Source of the DNA: Flavobacterium sp. NG2
Lineage (GTDB): Bacteria > Bacteroidota > Bacteroidia > Flavobacteriales > Flavobacteriaceae
Assembly: GCF_034119845.1 (NCBI RefSeq)
Contig: NZ_CP139420.1
Location: 2,024,001 to 2,088,000, forward strand
Direction of reading: 5' to 3'
Length of the DNA stretch: 64,000 nt
Made by a program: the position numbers and the translations under genes. Below the pieces are notes generated by a model. That model worked only from the letters and a program-made list of their open reading frames with translations. It ran no database searches and was not told the DNA's origin. Positions within the stretch are counted from its first letter, which is position 1. Every line of letters starts with the position of its first letter. This document shows, piece after piece, positions 53,153 to 61,343 of the stretch.

Positions 53153-53437
53153 ATGGATAAGAAGACAGAAGAGTTTTATGAACGACTTAAAGGTGAGCTA
53201 GAAAAAAGTAATACTTGGCCAGCTTTATATTTATACAAATTCATAGTGCCAACTGATAAGGAAAAGATAGAGCAAATTCAAAAAGCTTTTGATTGTCTAG
53301 GAGCAGTTATCAAAACTACCCAATCTAAAACGGGTAAGTTTACTAGCGTTTCAGTTGATGTTCAGATGAAAAATCCACAGGCAGTTATCGAAAAATACCA
53401 AGAACTTTCAACTATTGAAGGGATTGTTTCTTTGTAA
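53153..53437 (+). CDS. DUF493 family protein
   Basis: A 94-residue DUF493/YbeD-like protein. It has the ferredoxin-like ACT-type fold pattern of the family: WPALYLYKFIVPTDKEKIEQ, a middle VIKTTQSKTGKFTSVSVDV and the ending KYQELSTIEGIVSL. Function is unknown; YbeD homologs are proposed allosteric or lipoate-related accessory proteins but nothing here supports a specific role. It begins a rightward group with the DUF4290 gene and murA. Confidence 0.85.
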   Translation: MDKKTEEFYERLKGELEKSNTWPALYLYKFIVPTDKEKIEQIQKAFDCLGAVIKTTQSKTGKFTSVSVDVQMKNPQAVIEKYQELSTIEGIVSL

Positions 53438-53521
53438 AAAGAATGAAATACTTCTTTGGCAGTAGCCAAAATATTGACGTTAGCTGTAAATCTGCATTCA
53501 GATTAAAAATACAATTCACTT

Positions 53522-54229
53522 ATGAATTCAAAATACCAAAAAGAAAATGCCAATGATGTTGTACATCATATGGAATACAATGCCGAAAGACCTCATTTAA
53601 TCATTCCGGAGTATGGTCGTCATTTGCAAAAATTGATTGATCAAGCAACACTGATTGAAAGTGATGAAGAGCGTAATAAAGCGGCAAAATACATTATTCA
53701 GGTAATGGGAACTTTGAATCCTCATTTGCGTGATGTACCCGATTTTCAGCATAAATTATGGGATCAGTTGTTTATTATGTCTGATTTTAAATTGAATGTA
53801 GAGTCGCCATATCCGATTCCTTCAAGGGAAGTTTTGCAACTGAAGCCAGAGCCGTTGCAGTATCCTCAAAATTTTCCCAAATACAGGTATTATGGTAATA
53901 ACATTAAATATATGATTGATGTGGCCAATAAATGGGAAGAAGGAGAGATGAAAAATGCCTTGGTGAAAGTTATCGCCAATCATATGAAGAAATCCTATTT
54001 GAGTTGGAATAAAGACACAGTGAAAGATGATGTTATTTTTGAACATTTGTATGAGCTATCAGGGGGTAAATTAAATTTACTGCATAGTTCAGAAGAATTG
54101 ATAAATACCTCTGATTTATTGCGTACCAATAAAAGAATGTCAAATAAAATCAATGCTGGGGCTGGACAACCGAAAATTCAAAACAAAAAGAATCAAGGAG
54201 GAAAAAAGCCATTTAATAAAAAGCAATAA
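53522..54229 (+). CDS. DUF4290 domain protein
   Basis: A 235-residue protein of DUF4290, a family almost confined to Bacteroidota. Conserved-looking parts are MEYNAERPHLIIPEYGRHLQ near the start, AAKYIIQVMGTLNPHLRDV, and YYGNNIKYMIDVANKWEEGE. The tail (about 205-235) is a low-complexity Asn/Lys-rich stretch (QNKKNQGGKKPFNKKQ). It is commonly found just before murA in this group, as here (76-base gap). Function unknown; there is no signal peptide. Confidence 0.88.
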   Translation: MNSKYQKENANDVVHHMEYNAERPHLIIPEYGRHLQKLIDQATLIESDEERNKAAKYIIQVMGTLNPHLRDVPDFQHKLWDQLFIMSDFKLNVESPYPIPSREVLQLKPEPLQYPQNFPKYRYYGNNIKYMIDVANKWEEGEMKNALVKVIANHMKKSYLSWNKDTVKDDVIFEHLYELSGGKLNLLHSSEELINTSDLLRTNKRMSNKINAGAGQPKIQNKKNQGGKKPFNKKQ

Positions 54230-54305
54230 CTAAAGTATAGCTAAGGGCTCAGTCCGATAAAAAAAGAACTAAAAACTAAAAACATAAATTTAACTCGCAA
54301 TTAAT

Positions 54306-55619
54306 ATGGGAATATTTAAAATCGAAGGAGGTATTCGTCTTAAAGGAGAAATCACTCCACAAGGAGCAAAAAATGAAGCATTACAAATATTGTGTGCTGT
54401 ACTTTTGACTCCTGAAAAAGTAACCATAAATAATATTCCTGATATTATTGATATCAATAAATTGATAAAACTTTTAGGGAATTTAGGAGTTAAAATTCAT
54501 AAAAACGGTCATGGTTCATACGATTTTCAAGCAGATGAAGTGAATATGGGGTATCTTGAAACCGAAGCTTTCAAAAAAGAAGGTGGAGCGTTAAGAGGTT
54601 CGATTATGATTGTTGGGCCATTATTAGCGCGTTTTGGAAAAGGGTATATCCCAAAACCAGGAGGCGATAAAATTGGAAGAAGAAGATTGGATACTCACTT
54701 TGAAGGGTTTATTAACCTAGGAGCAAAGTTCCGTTACAATAGAGAAGATCATTTTTATGGTGTTGAAACAACAGATGGGTTAGTTGGAACTTATATGTTG
54801 CTAGATGAAGCATCGGTTACAGGTACTGCAAATATTGTGATGGCTGCGGTTTTGGCAAAAGGAACAACTACAATATATAATGCTGCTTGTGAACCTTATT
54901 TGCAACAATTGTGCAAAATGTTGAATTCTATGGGGGCTAAAATCTCTGGTGTAGGTTCTAATTTATTAACAATTGAAGGAGTTAGTAGTTTGGGTGGATG
55001 TACACATCGTATTTTACCTGATATGATTGAAATTGGTTCATGGATTGGATTAGCTGCCATGACAAGAAGTGAAATTACCATCAAGAATGTAAGCTGGGAT
55101 AATTTAGGATTAATTCCTAATACATTTAGAAAATTAGGTATTACGCTAGAGCGTCAAGGGGATGATATTTATATACCAGCTCATAATGACGGTTATGAAG
55201 TGAAAACGGATATTGATGGTTCTATTTTGACAATTGCTGATGCTCCTTGGCCTGGATTTACTCCAGATTTATTGAGTATTATTTTGGTAGTTGCCACACA
55301 AGCTAAAGGAGATATTTTGATTCATCAAAAAATGTTTGAAAGCCGTTTGTTCTTCGTTGATAAATTGATTGATATGGGGGCAAAGATTATGTTGTGTGAT
55401 CCACATAGAGCGGTGGTTATGGGGCATGATTTCAAATCGACTTTAAAAGCAACCACTATGTCTTCACCTGATATTCGTGCGGGTATCTCATTGTTGATTG
55501 CAGCGCTTTCAGCAAAAGGGACTAGTACAATACAAAACATAGAGCAAATTGATCGTGGATATGAAAATATTGACGAAAGATTAAGAGCTATTGGTGCTAA
55601 AATTATTAGAGAGGAATAA
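54306..55619 (+). CDS. murA: UDP-N-acetylglucosamine 1-carboxyvinyltransferase MurA, Asp in place of the catalytic Cys
   Basis: A 437-residue MurA, first committed enzyme of peptidoglycan synthesis, adding enolpyruvate from PEP to UDP-GlcNAc. NEALQILCAVLL with Lys-Asn at QGAKNEAL, GSIMIVGPLLARFG, and DTHFEGFINLGA identify it. The active-site loop reads KPGGDKIGRRRLDTH where E. coli MurA has PGGCTIGARPVDLH, so Cys115 is replaced by D121. Enzymes with Asp at this position keep activity and are not inactivated by fosfomycin, as known for mycobacteria and chlamydiae. It follows the DUF4290 gene and is ended by a strong hairpin at 55639. Confidence 0.96.
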   Translation: MGIFKIEGGIRLKGEITPQGAKNEALQILCAVLLTPEKVTINNIPDIIDINKLIKLLGNLGVKIHKNGHGSYDFQADEVNMGYLETEAFKKEGGALRGSIMIVGPLLARFGKGYIPKPGGDKIGRRRLDTHFEGFINLGAKFRYNREDHFYGVETTDGLVGTYMLLDEASVTGTANIVMAAVLAKGTTTIYNAACEPYLQQLCKMLNSMGAKISGVGSNLLTIEGVSSLGGCTHRILPDMIEIGSWIGLAAMTRSEITIKNVSWDNLGLIPNTFRKLGITLERQGDDIYIPAHNDGYEVKTDIDGSILTIADAPWPGFTPDLLSIILVVATQAKGDILIHQKMFESRLFFVDKLIDMGAKIMLCDPHRAVVMGHDFKSTLKATTMSSPDIRAGISLLIAALSAKGTSTIQNIEQIDRGYENIDERLRAIGAKIIREE

Positions 55620-55638
55620 ATCCTAAACTTATATTAAT

Positions 55639-55690
55639 AATCGTTTAAATACTCTTTTTTAATTTTGAAGAAGTGTATTTAAACGATTTT
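55639..55690 (+). terminator. Hairpin after murA
   Basis: Perfect 14-bp arms AATCGTTTAAATAC (55639-55652) and GTATTTAAACGATT (55675-55688). It lies 20 bases after the murA stop and 14 bases before the next gene start. Confidence 0.7.
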
Positions 55691-55703
55691 CTATTTAAAT
55701 TAT

Positions 55704-56570
55704 ATGTCAAATCAAGCAAAAGCAATTCAAGCAACATATTTTAGTATCATAGGAAACACTGTTTTGGCTATCATTAAAGGGTTGGCAGGTTTTTTTGGTA
55801 ATTCCTATGCTTTGATTGCCGATGCAATTGAGTCAACTACGGATATTTTTGCCTCTTTTTTGGTTTTATTAGGGATAAAATATTCTAGTAGACCAGCAGA
55901 TAAAAATCATCCTTATGGGCATGGTCGTGCTGAGCCATTGATAACTTTTATAGTGGTAGGTTTTTTGATTACTTCGGCTACAGTTATTGCTTATGAAAGT
56001 ATTATTAATATAGGTACACCACATGAATTGCCAAAATCATGGACCTTATTTGTGTTAGGTGGGATTATTGTGTGGAAGGAGTATTCCTTTAGGTTAGTAA
56101 TGAAAAGAGGGATTGAAGCGAATAGTTCTTCAGTCAAAGCTGATGCTTGGCATCATCGAAGTGATGCTATAACTTCGGTTGCAGCATTTATTGGTATTGC
56201 AATTGCTTTAGTTTTGGGTAAAGGTTACGAGGCTGCTGATGATTGGGCTGCACTCTTTGCTTCAGGATTTATTATGTATAACAGTTATTTAATCTTTAGG
56301 CCTGCTTTGGGTGAAATAATGGATGAACATTTATATGATGATGTCATCGAAAATATCAGATTAGTAGCAACATCAGTTGATGGAATTATAGCGACCGAAA
56401 AATGCTTTATCAGAAAAGCAGGTATGAAGTATCATGTCGATTTGCATGCTATTGTAGATTCAAAGATAACAGTGAGAGAAGGACATGATTTGGCACACAA
56501 ACTAAAGGATACGTTAAAAAAAGAAATGCCTTTTATAGGAAACGTATTGATTCATATAGAACCAGATTAG
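55704..56570 (+). CDS. Cation diffusion facilitator family transporter
   Basis: A 288-residue CDF efflux pump for divalent metals (Zn, Fe, Mn or Co). Metal-site motifs are visible: the first helix set with SYALIADAIESTTDIF, NHPYGHGRAEPLI in the loop after TM3, and KADAWHHRSDAITS in TM5 with the paired His/Asp. Six transmembrane helices are followed by the cytoplasmic ferredoxin-like C-terminal domain (about 205-288, KYHVDLHAIVDSKI). The metal specificity cannot be told. The gene stands between the murA terminator and the duplicated repeat region. Confidence 0.93.
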   Translation: MSNQAKAIQATYFSIIGNTVLAIIKGLAGFFGNSYALIADAIESTTDIFASFLVLLGIKYSSRPADKNHPYGHGRAEPLITFIVVGFLITSATVIAYESIINIGTPHELPKSWTLFVLGGIIVWKEYSFRLVMKRGIEANSSSVKADAWHHRSDAITSVAAFIGIAIALVLGKGYEAADDWAALFASGFIMYNSYLIFRPALGEIMDEHLYDDVIENIRLVATSVDGIIATEKCFIRKAGMKYHVDLHAIVDSKITVREGHDLAHKLKDTLKKEMPFIGNVLIHIEPD

Positions 56571-56634
56571 ATTTTTGATGGAAGATTAACGATTTTAGAT
56601 TTCAGATTTAACTTTGGAATAAATCTGCAATTCA

Positions 56635-56964
56635 AAATCGTTAATTAAATTTCAGTTACACCTCTACATTAAATGGACGAGTCCATTCTTAAATGCTCTT
56701 AAATCTCCTAAATGTTTTAAAACAAATGAGGTGCTAAAAAGACTTAAATGCCTTATATGTTTAAAATTTTTACAACACAGATTTTAGAATCTGTAATCAA
56801 AAATCGTTAATTAAATTTCAGTTACATCTCTACATTAAATGGACGAGTCCATTCTTAAATGCTCTTAAATCTCTTAAATGTTTTAAAACAAATGAGGTGC
56901 TAAAAAGACTTAAATGCCTTATATGTTTAAAAAATTTTTACAACAGTGATTTTAAAATCTGAAA
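56635..56964. repeat. Tandem repeat, two copies of a 166-bp unit
   Basis: Two near-identical units with period 166 start at 56635 and 56801 (AAATCGTTAATTAAATTTCA), differing by a few bases and a small indel. Each contains GGACGAGTCCATTCTTAAAT and AAATGAGGTGCTAAAAAGAC, with several TTAAATG-like words. No coding sense on either strand. It lies between the CDF gene and aroQ, which converge, and looks like a duplicated intergenic repeat element. Confidence 0.85.
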
Positions 56965-56970
56965 TCCTTT

Positions 56971-57384
56971 CTATAAAAACGATTGAATGGCTAAGTCATA
57001 ACTTTTTAATCCAAAACCTAGAACAACTCCTTTGGCATTTCCAGAAATATAGGATTGATGTCTAAAGCTTTCTCTAGAAAAAGTATTTGAGATATGAACT
57101 TCAATCACTGGAGTGGTAATCGCTTTGATGGCATCGCCAATTCCAATTGAAGTATGAGTATAGGCTCCTGCATTTAGAATGATTCCGTCGTAATTAAAGC
57201 CGAATTCTTGAATTTTATCAATCAATTCTCCTTCAATGTTGCTTTGGAAATAAACGAAATCGATAGTTGGATATTTGATTTGTAAGTTGGTAAAGTATTC
57301 TTCAAAAGTTTGTCTTCCATAAACTTCTGGTTCGCGTTTTCCTAAAAGATTAAGATTAGGGCCGTTAATGATGCAAATTTTCAT
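56971..57384 (-). CDS. aroQ: 3-dehydroquinate dehydratase, type II
   Basis: A 137-residue type II dehydroquinase of the shikimate pathway. KICIINGPNLNLLGKREPEVYG holds the flexible loop with catalytic Arg/Tyr, LNAGAYTHTSIGIGDAI carries the Asn/Ala/Tyr site, and VIEVHISNTFSREXFRHQSY-like sequence (EVHISNTFSRESFRHQS) gives the His-Ile-Ser substrate site. Length is the family norm. It converges with the CDF gene and lies downstream of the minus-strand OMP gene, separated by a terminator at 57399. Confidence 0.96.
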   Translation of the reverse strand: MKICIINGPNLNLLGKREPEVYGRQTFEEYFTNLQIKYPTIDFVYFQSNIEGELIDKIQEFGFNYDGIILNAGAYTHTSIGIGDAIKAITTPVIEVHISNTFSRESFRHQSYISGNAKGVVLGFGLKSYDLAIQSFL

Positions 57385-57398
57385 AATTCATATTTTTG

Positions 57399-57435
57399 TA
57401 AAAATAAAAAAACCGTTCCAATTAAAGAACGGTTT
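57399..57435 (-). terminator. Terminator after the minus-strand OMP gene
   Basis: Arms AAACCGTTC (57410-57418) and GAACGGTTT (57427-57435); on the minus strand a T run follows (57399-57411). Confidence 0.75.
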
Positions 57436-57459
57436 AAGATGATATTTCTTGGACTTTTG

Positions 57460-58026
57460 TTAGAAAAGTATTCCAGCAGAAACTTGAAAAGTAGAATTTT
57501 TAGTTTGTGCGTCTTTACTTGCTTCAGTAAGTCCTACGCCATAACGAGCTTGCAAGAATAGATTTTTAGTAACGTTTAGTCCTAGACCTACTAGACCAGC
57601 AAATTCAAAAGTTTCAGATTCTTTGTAGTCAAATTTATTTCTCTCACTTAATAAGAATGAAGCTTGAGGGCCTGCTTCTAAACTAAGACTTTTGCTTAAA
57701 TATATTTTAGCTAATAGAGGAATAGAAATATACCCCAATTCATTTTTGAATTCTTCTACAGCATTTTTATATGTAGCTCCTTGAGTAGAATATAAAAGTT
57801 CGGGCTGTATTGCAATATTCTCTAATAATTTGATTTCGGCTACTAATCCTGCGTGATAGCTAGTGATGGCTTCGGTAGATTGATAATTTGTAGAGTTTAA
57901 GGTAATATCAGTTCCATTTTGATTGGCGTAGTTGATTCCTCCTTTAACACCTAATCGTACTGATTGTGCTTGAGTTAAAGAAGTAAGTCCAATTAACAAG
58001 GCTCCGATTAAAATTGTCTTTTTCAT
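57460..58026 (-). CDS. Outer-membrane beta-barrel protein (PorT/OMP_b-brl_2-like)
   Basis: A 188-residue protein with signal peptide (1-20, LTQAQS) and an eight-strand-like barrel: VRLGVKGGINYANQNG, a central IQPELLYSTQG, ISIPLLAKIYLSKSLSLEAGPQASFLLS, LFLQARYGVGLTE and a final aromatic residue (SAGILF). This matches the small porin-like family PF13568. Two + strand neighbours (58942 and 59676) are paralogs with the same GVKGG, QPELLYST and AGPQ blocks. It is divergent from the 58330 gene, across a 300-base region with a nine-G tract. Function unknown. Confidence 0.88.
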   Translation of the reverse strand: MKKTILIGALLIGLTSLTQAQSVRLGVKGGINYANQNGTDITLNSTNYQSTEAITSYHAGLVAEIKLLENIAIQPELLYSTQGATYKNAVEEFKNELGYISIPLLAKIYLSKSLSLEAGPQASFLLSERNKFDYKESETFEFAGLVGLGLNVTKNLFLQARYGVGLTEASKDAQTKNSTFQVSAGILF

Positions 58027-58203
58027 GATTTTATATTTTGTAGGTTTATAAGGTGCAAGTTAAAACTCTTTGGGGTGAATTATATTGTGTTTTAGTAGAA
58101 ATATTTTATAAAATTTCCATCTATTAGAAGGTTGAGTCTAGTTACTTAGAATTTTTTATTGAAGGAAAACCTGTTGAATAATTATAATAGCTTTATGTAA
58201 ATA

Positions 58204-58212
58204 GGGGGGGGG
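58204..58212. repeat. Poly-G tract (9 G) in a divergent promoter region
   Basis: Nine consecutive G in a very AT-rich spacer, 83 bases upstream of the -7 box for the 58330 gene and about 180 bases from the 58026 start. It could vary in length by slippage. Confidence 0.7.
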
Positions 58213-58294
58213 TATTTGTAAATAAATTACATCACTGTTGATAACTATGTTAACAACTGAAAATTAACAAAAAAATAACAAAATGATAATTTTT

Positions 58295-58302
58295 TATATT
58301 TG
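58295..58302 (+). promoter_or_regulatory. -7 box for the 58330 OMP gene
   Basis: TATATTTG matches TAnnTTTG, 28 bases before the start codon; no clear TTG at -33. Confidence 0.55.
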
Positions 58303-58329
58303 ATTATACTAATTTTAAAATTATTTAAC

Positions 58330-58827
58330 ATGAAAAAAATCATTTTAACAATTGCGGGAGTGTTTGCGTTTGGATTTGTAAATGCTCAAAGTGGATCCTT
58401 TAAGGTAGGTGCTCATGTAGGATTACCTACTGGAGACATAAAAGATTGGTATTCCTTAAATCTTGGGGCTGATGTCGCTTATGTTTGGAGTGTTTCAGAT
58501 AAATTCCAGGCAGGTGTAACTACGGGTTATACTACTTATATAGGAAAAACTTTTGATTTACCAGGTGGAGGTAGTTTTAAACCTGAGAATGCAAGTTTTA
58601 TTCCAATTGCTGCCACTGCTCAATTTGGTATAGCAACAGATTGGTTTTTAGGAGCTGATTTAGGATATGCTATTGGAGTTAATGATGGTAATGATGGTGG
58701 TTTTTTATACCAACCTAAAATTGGGTATCATGGAGATACTTTTGAAGTGTATTTTGGTTATAAAGGAATCGCTAATGATGGATCCACTGCTTCTTCAGTA
58801 AATGTGGGTGTAAACTTTAAATTATAA
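58330..58827 (+). CDS. Outer-membrane beta-barrel protein
   Basis: About 165 residues from ATG 58330 (an earlier in-frame start at 58300 was not used since the signal peptide MKKIILTIAGVFAFGFVNAQ starts here). It has the alternating pattern of a small barrel: GSFKVGAHVGLPTGDIKDW, YVWSVSDKFQAGVTTGYTTY, ATDWFLGADLGYAIG, TFEVYFGYKGI and the final aromatic/Leu end (NVGVNFKL). It shares the overall plan but not the detailed blocks of its three neighbours, so it is a more distant relative. It is followed by a terminator at 58848. Confidence 0.82.
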   Translation: MKKIILTIAGVFAFGFVNAQSGSFKVGAHVGLPTGDIKDWYSLNLGADVAYVWSVSDKFQAGVTTGYTTYIGKTFDLPGGGSFKPENASFIPIAATAQFGIATDWFLGADLGYAIGVNDGNDGGFLYQPKIGYHGDTFEVYFGYKGIANDGSTASSVNVGVNFKL

Positions 58828-58847
58828 AAAGAACAAAAAAATAGAAG

Positions 58848-58871
58848 AAACCTCTCTTTTGAGAGGTTTTT
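58848..58871 (+). terminator. Terminator after 58330 OMP gene
   Basis: AAACCTCTC, TTTT, GAGAGGTTTTT; perfect stem with T run, 20 bases after the stop. Confidence 0.85.
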
Positions 58872-58941
58872 CATTTTAAAGTTGATTAGGCTTTGAAAAT
58901 AGAATGAGTAAGTGTTTTTAATTAATTTAATAGTAGAACAT

Positions 58942-59538
58942 ATGAAAAAAAGTATTTTAACAGTAGCAGCTATTATTGCATTTGGATTTGCTAATGCGCA
59001 GGAAACTAAATTTGGTGTAAAAGCAGGTTTGAATATTGCTAACCAAAAATTTGAAGCTGATGGTTTTAGTGTTTCCCCAAATTCTATTATTGGAGTTCAA
59101 GTGGGAGGTTTTGCAGAAATTAACGTTGCAGGTAAATTTGCGATTCAGCCAGAAGTTTTGTTCTCTACCGAAGGTTCTAAGTTAAAGTTTGATGGTGATG
59201 AAATTCAGTTTAATTTGTCGTACATAAATATTCCTGTAATGGCAAAGTTTTATGCTGCTGAAAAGTTCAGTATCCATGCTGGTCCTCAATTAGGATTTTT
59301 AGTGTCTGCTAAGGGAAAGTATAAAGAAGCAGGTATGGGTGAAGTTAAAGAGGATATTAAGGATGCCTATAAGTCAGTTAACTTCGGTCTTAATTTTGGG
59401 GCGGGTTATGAGTTCACGGATAATTTATTAGTTGATATAAGATATAATGTTGGTTTATCAGATGTTGCAGAAACTAATGATGAAGGTGTTAAGACGACTG
59501 GTTCAGTTTTTTCAATTGCTTTAGGATATAAATTCTAA
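58942..59538 (+). CDS. Outer-membrane beta-barrel protein (OMP_b-brl_2-like)
   Basis: About 198 residues from ATG 58942; upstream in-frame codons to 58912 were not used because the signal peptide KKSILTVAAIIAFGFANAQ starts here. The barrel has TKFGVKAGLNIANQKFEADG, FAIQPEVLFSTEGSKLKF, YINIPVMAKFYAAEKFSIHA, GPQLGFLVS and LLVDIRYNVGLSD with an aromatic C-terminal end (YKF). Clear paralog of the 57460 and 59676 genes. A terminator follows at 59564. Role at the cell surface unknown. Confidence 0.88.
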   Translation: MKKSILTVAAIIAFGFANAQETKFGVKAGLNIANQKFEADGFSVSPNSIIGVQVGGFAEINVAGKFAIQPEVLFSTEGSKLKFDGDEIQFNLSYINIPVMAKFYAAEKFSIHAGPQLGFLVSAKGKYKEAGMGEVKEDIKDAYKSVNFGLNFGAGYEFTDNLLVDIRYNVGLSDVAETNDEGVKTTGSVFSIALGYKF

Positions 59539-59563
59539 TTCAAAATAATATTAAAGTATTTTT

Positions 59564-59589
59564 AAACCTCTCCATTCGAGAGGTTTTTT
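59564..59589 (+). terminator. Terminator after 58942 OMP gene
   Basis: AAACCTCTC, CATTC, GAGAGGTTTTTT; the stem is the same sequence as that at 58848. Confidence 0.85.
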
Positions 59590-59675
59590 GTTTTTAGTTA
59601 GGTCTAAAATAGAAGATTGCTTTTGTTTATCATGAAATAACTATGTATGTTTATAAAAATTTTTAATTCCCTTTT

Positions 59676-60290
59676 ATGAAGAAGTCTATAGTATCTTTGG
59701 TTGTCTTTTTTGTTTTTAATATTGTTAACGCTCAAGACATTAAGTATGGGGTAAAAGGAGGTACAAATCTTTCTATTTTTACTGGTGATGTAGGGGGGAA
59801 TGGCGATGTTAAAGCTAAAATAGGGTATCAAGCAGGAGGGTTTGTGAATTTTAAATTAAATGATAAGTTTAGTTTGCAGCCAGAGCTAGTGTATTCAACA
59901 CAAGGAGTAGAGCGAAAAAATATTAATGTTGTGTATCAAGGGGTAACTTATTCCGGCGAAGGAAAAGTAAAGTTGGATTATGTTTATTTGCCAGTGATGA
60001 TGCAATATTTCATTTTGAAAAAAACATTTTTGGAATTTGGTTCTCAAGTAGGTGTTTTGGTTTCTGCTAAAGCTGAGACTACTTTTTCAGGCTCAACAGC
60101 CGAAACTGATGTTAAGGATCGTTTTAAATCAATGGATGTTGGTTTGAATGCTGGAGCAGGATATCAATTTACAGAGCAATTATCTTTAGGAATTCGTTAT
60201 AATGTCGGTCTGACTAATATTTCTAATTTAGAAGGGAATTATACTATTCATAATAGTATTTTGACCCTTTCGGCAGGTTATGCATTTTAA
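59676..60290 (+). CDS. Outer-membrane beta-barrel protein (OMP_b-brl_2-like)
   Basis: A 204-residue protein with signal peptide (1-19, IVNAQD). IKYGVKGGTNLSIFTGDVGG, FSLQPELVYSTQGVERKN, YVYLPVMMQYFILKKTFLEF, GSQVGVLVSAKAE, LSLGIRYNVGLTNI and a final aromatic residue (GYAF). It is the third close paralog of the 57460-type barrels; the cluster 57460-60290 appears to have grown by duplication. It lies 41 bases before xerD but probably on its own transcript. Confidence 0.88.
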   Translation: MKKSIVSLVVFFVFNIVNAQDIKYGVKGGTNLSIFTGDVGGNGDVKAKIGYQAGGFVNFKLNDKFSLQPELVYSTQGVERKNINVVYQGVTYSGEGKVKLDYVYLPVMMQYFILKKTFLEFGSQVGVLVSAKAETTFSGSTAETDVKDRFKSMDVGLNAGAGYQFTEQLSLGIRYNVGLTNISNLEGNYTIHNSILTLSAGYAF

Positions 60291-60337
60291 ATGAAATATT
60301 TTCATTTATCTGTCCTATAAACCCTTTCTTTGTGAGT

Positions 60338-61234
60338 ATGAGTTGGACATCTTTTATAAAAAATTATCAATCCTATCTTAAAATAGAAAGAGGTTTGTCT
60401 AAGAATACTGTAGATAATTACTCTTTTGATATTGAGCGATTGTGTCTTTTTCTTCAGGAAAATAATATTGAAGTTTCCCCGTTAAAAATATCAGAAGAAA
60501 CGCTTCAGCAATTTATTTATTTTATTTCTTCTCAGGTAAATGCGCGATCGCAAGCTAGAATTATTTCGGGACTGAAGAGTTTTTTTGGTTATCTAATTTT
60601 TGAAGATTACCGTACGGATAACCCATTGGAGTTGATTGAGAGTCCAAAAATTGGTAGAAAACTTCCTGATACTTTATCCTTAGATGAAATTGATGCGCTG
60701 ATTAGTGCAATTGATTTATCATCTAATGAGGGGGAGCGCAATCGAGCGATGCTTGAAATGTTATACGGTTGTGGTCTGCGTGTCTCCGAATTGGTTTCGC
60801 TAAAAATCTCTGATTTATTTTTTGACGAGGGGTTTGTGAAAATTACCGGAAAAGGGAACAAACAGCGTTTTGTGCCTATTGGAGATTTAGCTCAAAAATA
60901 CATTCAAATTTATAGGGAAACAGTTCGTTCTCATCTGACGATTAAAAAAGGTTGTGAGGATACTTTATTTTTGAACCGTAGAGGAGGTCAGTTAACGAGG
61001 GCTATGATTTTTACTATTATCAAAAATTTGACTGTCGAAATTGGTTTGCATAAAAAAATCAGTCCGCATACTTTTCGACATTCCTTTGCCACGCATTTAC
61101 TCGAAAATGGTGCCGACTTGCGTTCGATACAATTAATGTTGGGACACGAATCGATTACGACTACGGAGGTGTATTTACATCTTGATAGGAAGTTTTTGGC
61201 TGAGGTGGTGAATACGTATCATCCGAGGAAATAG
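60338..61234 (+). CDS. xerD: Site-specific tyrosine recombinase XerD
   Basis: About 298 residues from ATG 60338 (a GTG two codons earlier is possible). It has an N-terminal SAM-like core-binding domain (FIKNYQSYLKIERGLSKNTV) and a catalytic domain with Arg in GCGLRVSELVSLK, Lys region TGKGNKQRFVPIG, His-x-x-Arg in SPHTFRHSFATHLL, His in LMLGHESITTTEVY and the nucleophile Tyr in that VYLHLD. The length is exactly that of chromosomal XerC/D, which resolves dimeric chromosomes at dif. No neighbouring integrase-type mobile genes are seen, so it is the housekeeping enzyme. A terminator separates it from rny. Confidence 0.95.
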   Translation: MSWTSFIKNYQSYLKIERGLSKNTVDNYSFDIERLCLFLQENNIEVSPLKISEETLQQFIYFISSQVNARSQARIISGLKSFFGYLIFEDYRTDNPLELIESPKIGRKLPDTLSLDEIDALISAIDLSSNEGERNRAMLEMLYGCGLRVSELVSLKISDLFFDEGFVKITGKGNKQRFVPIGDLAQKYIQIYRETVRSHLTIKKGCEDTLFLNRRGGQLTRAMIFTIIKNLTVEIGLHKKISPHTFRHSFATHLLENGADLRSIQLMLGHESITTTEVYLHLDRKFLAEVVNTYHPRK

Positions 61235-61244
61235 TTTTTAGTTT

Positions 61245-61338
61245 GCAGTCACAGTTTACAATGTTAGATATTCTGCAAAAAAAAAATCACATTACTTAAA
61301 ATGTGATTTTTTATACTGTAACTGAAAACTGTGACTGC
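61245..61338. repeat. Nested palindrome between xerD and rny
   Basis: Outer perfect 13-bp inverted arms GCAGTCACAGTTT (61245-61257) and AAACTGTGACTGC (61326-61338) enclose an inner terminator hairpin (61281-61312). Confidence 0.8.
61281..61312. terminator. Bidirectional terminator between xerD and rny
   Basis: AAAAAATCACATT, short loop, AATGTGATTTTTT; A and T runs allow function for both converging genes. Confidence 0.85.
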
Positions 61339-61343
61339 TAATT

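Noticed and set aside
56635..56964. Possible CRISPR-like array
   Set aside because: Only two long units in direct tandem with no variable spacers and no cas genes; it is a simple tandem duplication.
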